Assembly (NCBI GenBank): GCA_003313425.1 | Contig: NHZP01000001.1 | Span: forward strand, 1-64,000 | Direction of reading: 5' to 3' | Length of the DNA: 64,000 bases | Source of the DNA: Pseudopyrenochaeta lycopersici | Taxonomy: Eukaryota; Ascomycota; Dothideomycetes; Pleosporales; Pseudopyrenochaetaceae | Notes under the pieces: model-generated | The model's input: the letters and a program-made list of their open reading frames with translations, nothing else | Databases searched by the model: none | What the model was told of the DNA's origin: nothing | In this document: piece by piece, positions 1-11,980 of the stretch | Numbering within the stretch: the stretch's first letter is position 1 | How the letters are laid out: the number at the start of each line of letters is the position of its first letter | Made by a program: the position numbers and the translations under genes

Positions 1-3000
1 ACCCTAACCCTCCCACTCTCTCCCTAACCCTCTTACTCTCTCCCTCACCCTTACTCTTACTTTCTCCCTCTCTTTTCTACTCTTTACTCTTACTTTTACC
101 TTCTTTCTACCTTTCCTACCTTTCTTCTAAAACTCTCTCCTCTTTTTCTTTACTTCTTCTACTTACCACCATTTTTAAACCTCTTTCTACTCCTTCTAAC
201 ACTCCCACCCTTTTTTCTCTTAAACTTACCCTCCTCCACTTTCTCCCTTTAACTCTCTCCTTTTCCCCCCCTCTCTTTTCCTTAAAACCCTAACCCTCTC
301 TCTCTCTCAAAACCCTAACCCTCTCTCTCTCTTAAAACCTTAACCCTCTCCCTTACTCTTACCCTCCCTCTCCCTTACCCTCTACCTCTTACCCTTACCC
401 TTACTCTCTCTCTAACCCTCTCCCTAACCCTCTCCCTAACCCTCTCCCTCTTTCTTTCTTCCTCCCTTTCCTACTCTTTACTCTTACTTCTACCTTTCTA
501 ACAAAACTCTCTTCTCTTTTTCTTTACTTCTTCTACTCCTAACACTTTTACTCTTTTTCTTCTTAAACTATACTTCTACTACTTCCTCTACTTTTTTTCC
601 TTACTCTTACCCTTTCCTCTCCTCTTTACTTTACTCTACTCTTCTTTCTATAAAAAACCTACTCTTTCTTTCTACTTTCTCTCTTTAACTCTCTCCTTTT
701 CCCCTACTCTCTTTCTCTTAAAACCCTAACCCTCTCCTCCTCTAAAACCCTAACCCTTTCTTCCTCTAAAACCCTAACCCTTTCTTCCTCTAAAACCCTA
801 ACCCTCTTACTCTTTTCCTTTCTCCTACCCTTACTACCTTCTTTCTTAACCCTTTACTACTCTTCTAACTTTATACTTACCTCTCTTACACCTTTAACTC
901 CCTTTTAACTCTACTATAACCCCTTCTTTTTTACCCTTTTCTCTCTTTTACTCCTCTCCTCTACTACCTAACTCCCTCTCTCCTTTTTACCTCCCCTCTT
1001 TTTCTTTACCCCTACTTCTAACTCTTTACACCTTACCTTACTTACTTACTCTCTCCTTTTCTTCTTTTTCCTTCCCTTCTACCTCCTCTCTCTTCTTTCT
1101 AACCTTCTACCTTACCTTCTCTCCTCTTTTTAAACTCCTTCCTACTTACCTTTCTCTACTAACCTTCTACTTTTTCTTTCTCTACTTTTTTTTTCTCTAC
1201 TTTTTCTTTCTCTACTTCCTCTACCCTTCCTTTCTCCCTTTAACACTCCTTTTTCTACTCTTCTCTAACCTTCTTACTAACCCTCTCTCTCTTTTTTCTT
1301 TTTAACTCTCTTTTCTTCTACTTACTCTTAACCTTTTTACTTCTTTACTCTTCTTTCTACTACTTTTACAACTTTACCTCTCTACTTTTCTTTACTTCCT
1401 TTTTCCTACTTACACCTACTCTCTACTCTTTTCTTTTTACTACTTACTTCTCTTTCTAAACTTCTTTACTTTCCCTCTACTTCTCCTTTTTACTCTTACC
1501 TTTCCTTTCCTACTACTTTTAACCTTCTTTTCCTTCTTCTACAACTTCTCCTTTCTTTTCTCTCTTTTAACTAACCTCCTTTCCTACAACTCTAACCCTC
1601 TCCCTTACACCTTCTTACTCTTTTTACTCTTTTCTACCCCTCTTACTTCTCCTACCCTTCTAAACCCCTATAACCCTTTACTTCTACTTTTCTCCTCCTA
1701 TTTCTCCTTCTCTACTCTTTACTCCTAACTCCTACTTTTCTTCTCCTTTTCTACTCTTCTTAAACCCTAACATTTCCTCCTTTTTAACTCTTTTCCCTTA
1801 CACTCCCTCCTACTTCTTCTTCTTACTTCTACCTTTTACTTCTATAACCTTTACTCTTTATCCTTCTACTCTCTTCCTCCTTTCTTAAAAACCCTAAATT
1901 TCCTTTTCTTCTCCTTCTCTACTCTTCCTTCCCCTAAACACCTCCCTTTCCCCTTCCCCCTATTTTTACTCTTCTTTCTACTACTTAACTTCTCTTTTAA
2001 ACCCCTCCCCTCTCTTTTATCCCTTTCTCTTCTTTAATACCTTTAACTCTTAACCCTTCTCCTCTTTTTTTCTCTTACTTTACTACTCTCTACTTTTTCT
2101 TAAAATTCTAACTCTTACTCTTTTAAAACTCTAACCCTCTCTTTCTCTACCTTACCTACCCTTACTCTAACCCTTTCTAACCCTTTTTACTCTTCTTTTC
2201 TATATTTTTCTTTTTTAACCTTTTAACTCTCTCTTTCTTACCTTCTACCTCCCCCTTTTTTCTCTACCCTTACTTCTAACACCTTACCTTACCTTACTTA
2301 CCCTTTTAACCCTAACTTACTTACCCTTTTCTTCTCCTTCCCTCTCCCTTCTCTTCTTCTCTCTTCTTATAACTCTAACCTTCTCTTTCTCTTAAAACCC
2401 TAACCCTCTACTTTCTTCTTTTACTTCCTCTCTACCTCTTCTCTCTTCTCTTTTCTCTCTTTAAACTCCCTTCTCTACTTATCTTTTCCTACTAATCCTC
2501 TACTTTTTTTTTCTCTACTTTACTCTCTATTTCTCTCTTTAACTCCCTCTCCTCTACTCCTCCTTAACTTTCTAACTAACTCTCTCTCTTCTAAAACTCT
2601 AAACCTCTCTTTTTTTTTACTCTCTCTCTCTCTCCCTTACTCTCTTCTAACACCATAACCCTCTTTTCTTCTACTAACTCTTTTACTCTTTTCTTTTTTC
2701 CTTCTCCCCTTTTACTCTTCTCTTACTCTTCTTTTCTCTTTTTTTCACTACTTTTACAACTCTACTCCTCTACTTTTTTTACCTTCTACTTTTCTTCTCT
2801 TACTTTTAACTAACTAACCCTTTAACCTTTCCTACAACTCTAACTCTCTTAACCTATTTTCTCCTCTTCTAATACTTATCCTTTCTCTCCTCCTACTCTA
2901 CCCTTTTTAATATCTACAATCCTTACCCTCTCTATAACTTTAACCCTTTACTACCTTTCTTTCTTTTTACCTAACTTACTCTTTTACCTCCTTACTCTTT

Positions 3001-4094
3001 TTTCTCTTTTTAAAACTCTCTTTTTAAAACTCTCCTTTTACTTTTTTTTTTACTCTTCTTATAACCTTCCTTCTCTTTAAACTTATACCTTTCTTTCTTT
3101 CCCTTCTTTACTTATACCTACTCTTAACTAACCTTTTTTAACTTCTTTAACTTTCTCTTCTTCTCTTCTTCTCTTTAACCTTCTTCTTTACCTCTTTCTT
3201 TTAACTATAACCCTCTCCCCTACTCTTCTATACTACCTACTTCCTCTTTCTCCCTTCTCTTTCTCCTCTTCTACTCTTTACTCTCTACCTCTTTCTCTTT
3301 CTTACTCTTCTTAAACCTCTACCTTTCCTTCTTTTTAACTCTTTTTATTTACACTATCCTCTACTTCTTCTTTTTACTCCTTTCTTAATTTACTTTACTC
3401 TCTTTTCCTTCTTTAACAAACCTCTTCTACTCTTCTCTACTCTTCTTACTCTCCTTCCCTCCTCCTAACCCTCTCCCCCTTTTCTACCTATTCCCTTTCT
3501 TTTACTCTCTTTTTAACTACTAACTTCTTTACACTTATACCTACTCTCTCTTTTACTTTTATCTTCTTACTTTCTCCTCTAACTTTACCTTACTCTACCT
3601 TCCTTTTTTATATATTTTTCTTCCTAAACTTCTTTAACTTTTCTTATAACTCCTCTTTCTAAATTCTAACTCCTATCTACTTACTTCTATACTTTTTATA
3701 TTATCTTCCTTTCTTCTTTTCCCTTTTTAAAACTTATTATACTCTCCTTATCCTTCTTCTACTCTAAAATTTAAAAACTTTTTACTTCTTCTAAACCCTA
3801 ATACTTACTTATAAACTTCTACTTACTTTTATCTTTCTTCTTTACTCTTTTTCTTTCTTTTCTTCTTTTCTTTCCTTTAAACCTCTAATCTCCTACTTTT
3901 TTTATCTTTCTTACTTCCTTACTTTAAACTCCTAACCTCTAATCTTTTCTTATTTCTCCTCCTACCTTTTACTTCCTTTATTCCTTCTTACCTTCTTAAA
4001 TCTTATTTTTTTTCTACTACACCTCTACCTTAAAAATTACTCTTTACTAACTTTTAATCTATTAAACTCTAATTCTTATATAATTTCTTTCTAC
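1..4094. repeat. Telomere end and G-free telomere-derived degenerate tract
   Basis: The window opens with CCCTAA-type telomeric repeat. Canonical CCCTAACCC words recur among pyrimidine-rich CTCTTA/CTTTCT sequence at about 1-30, 285-345, 400-450, 720-805 and 2390-2410. Reading every line, I find no G on the + strand from base 1 to 4094; the first G is at 4095. C falls and T/A rises going inward. Because CCCTAA contains no G, the simplest reading is that the whole tract descends from telomeric repeat (or error-prone telomerase product) changed mainly by C-to-T transitions and slippage. No open reading frame of interest is present. Confidence 0.85.
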
Positions 4095-4370
4095 GTACTC
4101 TTCTTTTCCTTTAATAACTCCTTATCCCATATTATAACCCTTTCTATCTACCTTATTTTTATATTTTTTTATTGTTATTTTCCTACAACTTACCCTTATC
4201 TCTACCTACTCTATTACTACTATACTCTTTATCCCTTTCTCTCTATTTAAATCTAACTATTTTTACCTTATCTCTAACCCTTGCACTATTTTATTATTTA
4301 TTATTTTTATTTCTATTTACTTTTCCTAAACTAATCTACTGTACTACTAACTCTACTGTTATATTTATCT
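4095..4370. other. G-poor transition between telomeric tract and first helicase unit
   Basis: AT-rich sequence in which G reappears sparsely (4095, 4174, then more often). It is the boundary between the G-free tract and the 7,935-bp unit. A 103-codon open frame at 4172-4483 is low-complexity Leu/Ser/Phe/Tyr sequence and is not considered a gene. Confidence 0.6.
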
Positions 4371-4902
4371 GCTTCTTTCTCTTTCTCTTTTCTTATATAT
4401 TTTCTTTTTCTATAATTTTATCTTCCTACTATTCTTCTTTTAAGCTAAGCGGTTGCCTTTATCCTATTTATCTCCTAACCTAAGCGGTTCTCTATATACT
4501 TCTCTCTTTCTTATAATACCTCTTCGTGTAACACCTTACGCGTATCTCTCTTCTTCTTCTATAGACCGGGTTAGTGTTATCTTTCTAATTTTAGTTCTGA
4601 CCTAAACAGAACTTTATGCTGCCTCCCCCTTCTTCTACGCTTTACGGCCGCCCTCTCTTCTTGTTATAATACCTACCCTTTCTTTCTTACCCTTATTCTT
4701 TTATCCTGCTGCGCTTAGCTTCTTTTCCTGCACTAGCTAGCCTACTACTAACCTCTCTATTACGCTCCGCGTTCTACACTAACAGGCTAACTACCTACTC
4801 TATTTCCTTTAATATCTCTCTTTGCACTTTTATACAGGTTCTGCTGCATTCTTATACTACACTATTTTTCTCCTCTTCTTTCTAATATACCTCTCCTGCA
4901 CA

Positions 4903-5045
4903 GGTTAGAGGGGTCTTCTACGGGTTAAGGGGGTCTTCTACAGGTTAGGGGGTATTTTACAGGTTAGGGGACTTTTACGGGTTAGGCGGTCTTCTACAGG
5001 TTAGGGGGCCTTCTACGGGTTAGGGGACTTCTACGAGTTAGGGGA
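4903..5045 (+). repeat. Telomere-like 18-20 bp tandem array
   Basis: About eight units of the form GGTTAGGGGGTCTTCTAC with variable length (18-20 bp), each containing a TTAGGG-like core. The G-rich strand is here on +, opposite to the terminal telomere, where + is the C-rich strand. The array lies about 340 bp downstream of the helicase stop codon. Confidence 0.8.
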
Positions 5046-5350
5046 ACCTCCCGTGTCTATTTTGTATATTCTAACTTTTACTTAACTATTAAGCAAAAGT
5101 TAGTCTCTAGTTGTACTCTCCTGTTCTCTAGCGGGTGATCTAGTCTACTCTCCCTTCTCTACTAAGCTGCTAGTTCCTTTAATATATGCTATAAATACTA
5201 CAAACACCTAACATATGTTATTACTCTGTATGCTACCTAACTAACTCGTTTCTAACTTCTGATCTGATAGGGACGCAAGTTAGTTTCTACTATTCTGACT
5301 TCTAACCTAGCCGCAAGTTAGTCTATAATACCCTTTTCCTAACCTAAGGT

Positions 5351-5365
5351 TTAGGGTTAGGGTTA
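5351..5365 (+). repeat. Short interstitial telomeric repeat
   Basis: Perfect TTAGGGTTAGGGTTA, followed at once by a TATATAAAAT stretch. It lies within about 20 bp of the end of the TLH-A1 reading frame. Orientation is opposite to the terminal telomere. Confidence 0.8.
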
Positions 5366-5382
5366 TATAAAATAGAGCCTTC

Positions 5383-8300
5383 TTAGTCTGCTTTATATAA
5401 GTGCACATGCCCCTCCTCCTAAGCATATAAAAAACGGCACATCTAGCTTACGTCTCTCTGGCCTATCTTAATCTTCAGTCTAAGCCACTTGTAAAGCTAG
5501 GCCTTATCGCTGCCGTGCACAATCGCGGCGTCTTGCATCTGCTACTCTAGCTATAGCGTGCACGTTAGTTGCTGAAAGGTAAGCAGCGCAGCTACTACTT
5601 GCTGAAGCACCCCGCCATACTAGCAAGGAAAATCTATCCCTCGTGTCTTGAATGCACCCTGTGCACTTGTCTCCTCCTACTTGTCGCAGATAGCTTGCGG
5701 CGCCTAGTAATAGTAACACTATGCATACTTCTCCTACTTTATATAGTGTATAGATTTAACCTTAGCTTCTATCAACTTAATCTAGGCTTCGTTAGCCTTT
5801 GAATAATCCTTCTAATTGTGGCGCGCTAGGTCCGCTTGAGTAACTATGCAGATGGCGCACGCGTTGCTCTAGCGCTGAAAGTGCTGCTCTAGCCGCTCTA
5901 GCTCGTATATTACTTGCTCTGTCCTTCGCCGCTGCTGGATCTTAACTCTGCGCTCTTCTACAGCTATAGCTTGCTTAAGCTCTCTGCGCTGCTCCTCTGC
6001 TGCAGCCGCTGCGGTATTAGTATGCGTCGCCTCTAGCTCTTCCTGCTCTTCTTCGACGCCTTGCCGCTTGGTACCGCGGGGGTGTTGCTCGCATAGATTA
6101 CACTTTAACTCTCCTATCTCGTATTGCTGCCTGTTTAGTCTGCCGTCCATGTGCCTGTCTATCGTAATTCTCTAGCACAATTTAGCAGTTAGGAACTCCT
6201 TCGCAGGGCGCTCTAACTTATGGCCGAGCGCCTTCTTTACCTTCCCCTCTTTTGTTAGATAGCACGCTCTTAGAACGATTAACTCGCTGTCCAGCCCCGT
6301 TCGCCTAGCCCGGCCGCTCTCTTGCACATATTAGAGTAACAGGAGATACATAGTAACGTGGATCACCACCCAGACGCCTGCAGCGTCGAGCCTAAGGCCT
6401 AGCATATTAGTAGCTGTGCAGAGCTTCTCTACGCCTAAGGTAAAGCTTTGCACTATGCGTGCCTTCTCCTCGTCTGTATCTATCTAGCGGTAGTAGGCAG
6501 AGCACTACAGAAGCTTCGTAAGCCGCTTAGTCTCGTCTACCGTTAGATAATAGACGATAATCTGCGCCTCTAGTCCGTACTTCCTCCTCTTCGCAGCTAT
6601 AAGCTTAACAAGTGCCTTATCTAGCGTGCCCCGTATATACTCTAGCACCTAGTACGCAATGTTCGCCCGCGTGGTGCGTTCGTCGCGGCATATGGTTACA
6701 GTCTAGGCATCAAGCCCTGCGGTCTAGAAGAAGGCGGGCTACAGCGTTAGCGGCAAGGTCGCAGTCAGGTAGACAACCTGCGTCCCCTTCTCCGCCATCT
6801 CCGTTATCTTAAGGATGTCTAGCCGCCAGTTCTCTGTCGACTCTAGCAGCACGTGGCACTCGTCTATCATGATACGATCTAGCTAATATAGTATACGCTT
6901 CTCGTTAATAAACCTGCTAAATCCCTTCGTAACTGCGCTCTCCAGAGTAACCAGCACAATTTAAGCCTAGTAAGGCGGTCTCCTTCTGTCCTACTTGGCG
7001 CAGGGAATGCTAAGCAGGTCGCAGCGGTCCTGCAGATCGTCTCGCAAGGCGTTCAACGGAGCAACGACAACGGTGACGCCGCCCAGCGAGATGGACGCGG
7101 GCAGCATGAACAGCATGCTCTTGCCTGTGCTGGTAGCTATCACGACTAGCACGCGCAGCCGTCGCTGCATTACAGCCCTAAGGCCTTCTTCCTGCTTGCC
7201 ACAATACTCGGCGTCCGGCCGCCCGGCGAGTTGCCTGAACTCTACCTTAAGGTCTACCATCGCGAGCGACGACCAGCGCTAGAGCGCCTGCTTCTCTTAC
7301 TGCGCTATCATCTCCGCGCGGATACTAGGGTGCATGCGGCCGTCCTCCCAGGCGGAGGCAAACTCTAGTACGCGATGCTAGTCTATACTCACGCGCCGGA
7401 ACTCTTCCCGCTCGACTATGGTCTGAAAGGGAGACTCCATTATAGAGCGGCCGTAGTTACCTTCCTTAGTTTAAAGGCTGTAACCTAACTGCAACGCTCG
7501 CGCATGGCTTATTATAGGCGCTTTGTTCTAGTAGAGCACTTCCAGCCAGTCGCGTGCCTGTCTATCTTTGGCTAGCTCTCAGTAGATGGCCGGGTAGGCA
7601 TGCCACTAGGCGCGGGTGCTGAGGGCGGCGCTTATGTACTGGAAGGTCTGCTCGCGCAGGACGCAGCGTATGCGATCAGTACCCCAGTACCCGTCTAGGT
7701 TGGCTGATTATGCCTTCTTATAGTTAGTATCGCCGTACTCGTCTCTGTTGTCGCTCTCTTCGCTGTCGCTCTCGTCCTCCTACTGCTCCTCTGGTTCTGG
7801 CTCCTAGAGGAAAGCGGTAGGGCGGGCAACGCTGTTGTGCAGCATCTGGAGATTGTCTATGAACGGTCGGCTGAGCCTAAGGAAGTATACTACTAGCTTA
7901 CTCACCTCCCGGGGAACGTAGCGGTGGATAGTCTTGACACGCTTACTAAAGCTGTACCCCTTGTAGTACGTAGTAGTAAAGGATACTAGACTACCTTCTA
8001 CAAACACCCCTCAGTACCCGGCCCTATCTGCGCTGTTCTCGCACTGTATCAAGGTAATCTCTGTCCCGCGCGCGGGTGCACTAGCAGAGAGGTGCACAAG
8101 GGTGAAGAGGCTCTCTTTAAATCGACGCACACCCTTCATATATCTGGCTACAGCGTCGTCGCGCCATAGCGTCCGCTCTAGCTGCTGCATGCTGTCTATC
8201 CTACAGATAAATCTCTCCCTTAGCGGGGCCTCCTCTAATACCCAGTCTAGAAGCCAGTCTTACTACCTATCTAGTTAGTTGCTAGGGTGCTTTAGAAAGC

Positions 8301-9993
8301 TCCAGCCCGTAGCCAGCTTAGCTGGCTAGTCAACAAGTTTGTCCACAGACACCTCTAGAAGCGTAGTGCTCCTAGGCCGTACGCAGTCCGTGTCATCTAG
8401 ATCTAAGAGTAGGACGTCCCTAAGTAACTGTATTCGCGCCGTCTCGCACAGCCCCTTAACTATAGACCGGAGGTCGGCTAGCGAAAAGCTCTGCTTGTTA
8501 ATAAGAAGACGGTCTCTATCCCACGACACGATGCCGGGAGCGTTACGTCGCCCTGCCTGTGTTCTAGCTAGCGTACGCAAGCGCAGCATTTAATTTATGG
8601 GACTGGGCGTGCCTTTGAAGTCAGACAGCGTTATAAACCGTTCAGCCATATCCCTAACTAGCTTATAGGCAGTAGGCGCTGTGTTAGGGTCTTTCTGAAG
8701 CGCTTTATCTTGCTAGCAGCGGGTATGATGCACCACGAGCGCTTTTAAGGTAGTAATCAGAGCGGACAGTGTTGGCGAGAACTCGTGCGCCGGAACCCAC
8801 CCACCGCCGTAGTGATCAGGCTTGAGGCTAAGGACAGCCACCCCGCTCAGCAGTGCGCTCTTATGCTTATCGTCTAGCAGCGTGTGGTTAAGCAGGGCGA
8901 TCTAAAGACGCAGACATCACTCTTCTAGCCGCCCCTTCTTTACAGCGTTAGCGGAGCGCGCAAGTTGCTAGAGTAACCACAGAAGCGCGTCTTGCGTGCT
9001 AGTAAGCTTATATAGCGGCCAGTCAGCTTAACCGTTTGTGCGCTATAGGTAGCAGAGGATGCTCACCAGCTTCTGGCTGTACTTCTTGATCGTGCAGACT
9101 CGATGCCTTGCGTAGAAGGGCCGCTCGTTCGACTCTGCGCCCGCCTCGCGTCGCTCGATAATCTCCAGCGTAAGTCTGCCTACAACCTCCGCCCAGCTGC
9201 TGTCGAAGGCTTTCTGTATCAGCCACTCTATAGCTTTGCAAACATCGCGTAAGCCTGTGTCGTCTAATGCCTCTTCTTCTTTGCTATGCGCATCTACCTC
9301 CCCACCCGCTGGCCATTTAGCGCGCAGAAGCGCTGCCCTAGGGCTGCGCTTTAAGTGAGGAACCTATTTAGTTAACGCTAGCCACGGATCAGCTTGCGAA
9401 CGGACGCTCTCTTAGATCTTTTCTTGCGCTGCTGCTGCTGCTTACTTCTCCTGCTAGTGCTGGCGATCTGCCTTAACTCTCTAGGAGATGTCTTCTCAGT
9501 TCGTACCCCTAACGCTTATCTTAACTGTAATATACGCCAGCTAGCTGACAGCTCTGAACAGGCGCTGGCAGGATTAGCTGTCTTGCTATATTCGGTTGCT
9601 TGAATGCTTGCTCTTCTGCCTTATATCCCCCCCTCGCTTTTATTTGTTTACCTAGCCATGCTTATCCTTACAGTGTTTCTGCATGCCTTGCACTAAGATG
9701 TAGGTATACTAACATCTCTCTAATAAGCATACCAGCCCGTCCTCTCAGATTTTAAGGCTAGCAATAGGCTCCTTGGCCGGCTTTAGCACACGAACGTCTC
9801 CTAGAACCTGCGCAAGCTCAGGCAGCGCATACACAATTACTGCTAGGTGCTTCCGCGTGGCGACTGCTACCTTAGGGTGGCGCTCTTTAAGGTGCGTAAT
9901 AACCTGCGCTAGTGGTATAGCGCTGGCACATAGCTTGCAGACGACTACTCGAAGCTTAGGCAGGTGTTCAAACAGCTGCGCGAATGTCTCCAT
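5383..9993 (-). pseudogene. TLH-A1: telomere-linked RecQ-family helicase, RIP-inactivated
   Basis: Reading from the ATG at 9993, one frame runs 1,537 codons to TAA at 5385-5383 with no shift. Surviving segments at 9993-9745, 8589-8326, 8007-7804, 7260-6991 and 6150-5869 share this phase; only in-frame stops, mostly TAG, break it. Domains: an N-terminal zinc finger (C19-x2-C22-x11-H34-x4-H39) of the kind seen in fungal OrsD/DUF3505-type proteins; a roughly 850-residue middle region; a RecQ core with GKQEEGLRAV and motif I as TSTGKS (about 954-959, Gly replaced by Ser); DECH at 1044-1047; LTATLP (motif III); QESGRARRTG (motif VI, about 1224-1233). A Cys-containing tail follows (KCNLCEQ near 1298, a Glu/Arg coiled coil, ACAICIV). 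Such helicases are thought to act at chromosome ends. ORF-B diverges from it. Expression as a full protein is unlikely. Confidence 0.85.
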
Positions 9994-10267
9994 AGTGTGA
10001 GGAGCAGGAGGTACACAGGCGGGCTGTATGTAACACGTCCGTCGGTCTGTTTGCTTTTCCTCTCTATATTAATTGACGTATTCTTTTAATTGCGTTTCTA
10101 GCTCCGCTAACGCTAGTTGGTGAGGGTGTCGTGTTACATCTATGCACGGCCTGACTTTCGGTGCCGTGGCGCGAACGCGTTAGGAGCCTAGTAATACCAC
10201 ACCCCCTTCCCTATAGCCTGCGTCAAGAACCTAGCTCTTAACCTTATTGCTAGTACAAAAACTAGAA
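9994..10267. promoter_or_regulatory. Shared divergent promoter of TLH-A1 and ORF-B1
   Basis: 274 bp between the two divergent start codons. One ACGCGT (MluI cell-cycle-box-like) lies near 10170 in GCGAACGCGTTAGG. No clear TATA box was seen. The arrangement is kept in unit 2 (17929-18202) and in the diverged third module (34720-34919). Confidence 0.5.
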
Positions 10268-11980
10268 ATGTACTAGGCAGCTCTATTAAATAAAGCTGCA
10301 GAGCAGTTTGACAGCGGCCGTCGGAGCTTTCCTCTAGCTATTAAGGCTGATTTTGCCCACAACTACGGGTACGAGCCACCAAATAAAGACTACTAGAAGC
10401 TGTTTTTTCGCCAGGCTACGGTTTCGGGCTCGCAGTATAGCACGTTGTTCTGCCCGCACAGCGCTGGGTGGCTGATCCCTAATGATACTAGCATCTGCAA
10501 GCCTGTCTTTATCGCCCACTCTGTGCTGTCAGCTATCTGGTTGCTGCGAGAGACGCTCGCTGATAACACTCTATCTGACGATGCCTGGAATCGCCTTGTC
10601 TGCGCGGCTGAGTCGCTTGCGTAAGACGGGATACAAGAGCTGCTATCTGCGCAGCAGCCCTCTGCTTCCCCTTTGCAACAGCCCTCTGCTCTACCCTCGC
10701 AACATAGAAAGCGGCCACCCCTATCTGTGCCAGCCTATTCGCTAAAGCGCGCTCGAACAGACACCGAAGAGACGCATCCACCCAGCTCTTATCTCTTAGA
10801 GCCTAGCGAATCAGACGAACAGCTAGAAGACCCCTCTCTGCGCACCACTACTGTTATAAATAATAACCGCCGTGCTAAGCAGGAACGCAGCAAGAAACTC
10901 GTAATTTCAAAGATAAAGAAGCGGCTTACTCTTAGCCTAGTAGCACCTAACAATAAGGCTTCTGTTTAAGAGCAGGCTGCCTACACCTCTATTACGTAAC
11001 AGGACGAGGCGGTCGTCGCCTGGATTATTAAGTAGTCTATCTCTGACGGCACGGACTTCTACAGCTCTACCCAAATACTCTACCTCACAGCTTGTAGCCT
11101 TCTAGAGAAAGCGCGCGTGCTTAGAAACCACGCCTCTCGGTACCACGCTGGCCAGTTCCTGCAAGCTTGGCAAGAGCGCGGCTTACCCTTTAGGAGCGGC
11201 GGCGAGCTCGCTGGCAGCCAGAGTAAGAGTCATGTAGGTGCAAAGCGCTTACAACTGCTAGATGTGCGCGACGATGCTGATAGAGACTTCTGCTTCGCCT
11301 GGAACATGTGCACACAGTACGAGGAAGAGCTGGCAGCCGTCCATATTGAGTCTTAATAGGCATCTGCTCTCCTAGGCCAAGCATATACTAACAAAATAGC
11401 GCAGATCTGGCACAACAACTTCGTCTCCAGCAATAACAGGACGCGAAATCAGTACAGAAAAGGTCCTGTCCGCACAGAGGCAATTGCAGCGCTGTTAGAG
11501 CTAGTTAACCCTAATACTACTAAGAAGGCTAAGCTGGTGTTTAGACAACGTTTAGGGCAAGCGATGCGCTGGTACTTAATTATTCAGGAGTTAGGCTGGG
11601 GCATTCTAACCCTGATACCACACAACGAGATTACTAATTAGTGGATTGAACGGACTCTTTGTGTAGGCCAGTTGCATGTCTGGATTAAGTTAGTTAAAAA
11701 GGTGCACCTAGACATCTGCGCTGCTAGCAAGGCGCTTAAGAGCTAGTTAGGGCCAGAGGGAATTGCTGGCGGGCCCATTAGTAAGAAGAAGACGCTGAGT
11801 ATTGAGGCAGAGGCGCTAGTAATAATCTACGAGGTAGAAGAAATTTAAGACAGCGAAGACGACAACAGCGTTAACGGCAGCGTTGAGGAATCGCAAGCTC
11901 ATGCTTCACTAAAGAGTCCTACTCCAGCTCCTTAGTTGCGCCAGCTAACTTTGCTCGAATTATTCCATCCTCTAGAGTAA
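10268..11980 (+). pseudogene. ORF-B1: conserved subtelomeric protein of unknown function, RIP-inactivated
   Basis: A single frame of 571 codons from ATG 10268 to TAA 11978-11980, broken by TAG/TAA codons at probable Trp/Gln sites. Surviving segments at 10673-10969 and 11117-11356 are in this phase. I do not recognise the family. Visible: an N-terminal block of about 110 residues conserved in all three copies (DYWKLFFRQ, PHSAGWLIP, SICKPVFIAHSVLSAIW); a Gln/Pro/Ser linker; a basic stretch (NNNRRAKQERSKK) that could bind nucleic acid or be a nuclear signal; a block with FCFAWNMCTQYEEEL; an acidic Ser/Glu/Asp stretch; and a conserved end, RQLTLLEL. The start is the first in-phase ATG; an upstream start is possible. 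Divergence from the helicase suggests joint regulation, but the function is unknown. Confidence 0.7.

Noticed and set aside
4172..4483. 103-codon open frame rich in Leu/Ser/Phe/Tyr
   Set aside because: Product of a pyrimidine-rich, G-poor transition zone; no domain, and it crosses the boundary of the duplicated unit.
5504..5719. 71-codon minus frame near the end of unit 1
   Set aside because: Out of phase with the 1,537-codon TLH-A1 frame, which reads a Cys-containing tail through the same bases.
9023..9241. 72-codon Arg/Gln-rich minus frame
   Set aside because: Different phase from TLH-A1 and not open in unit 2; a shadow.
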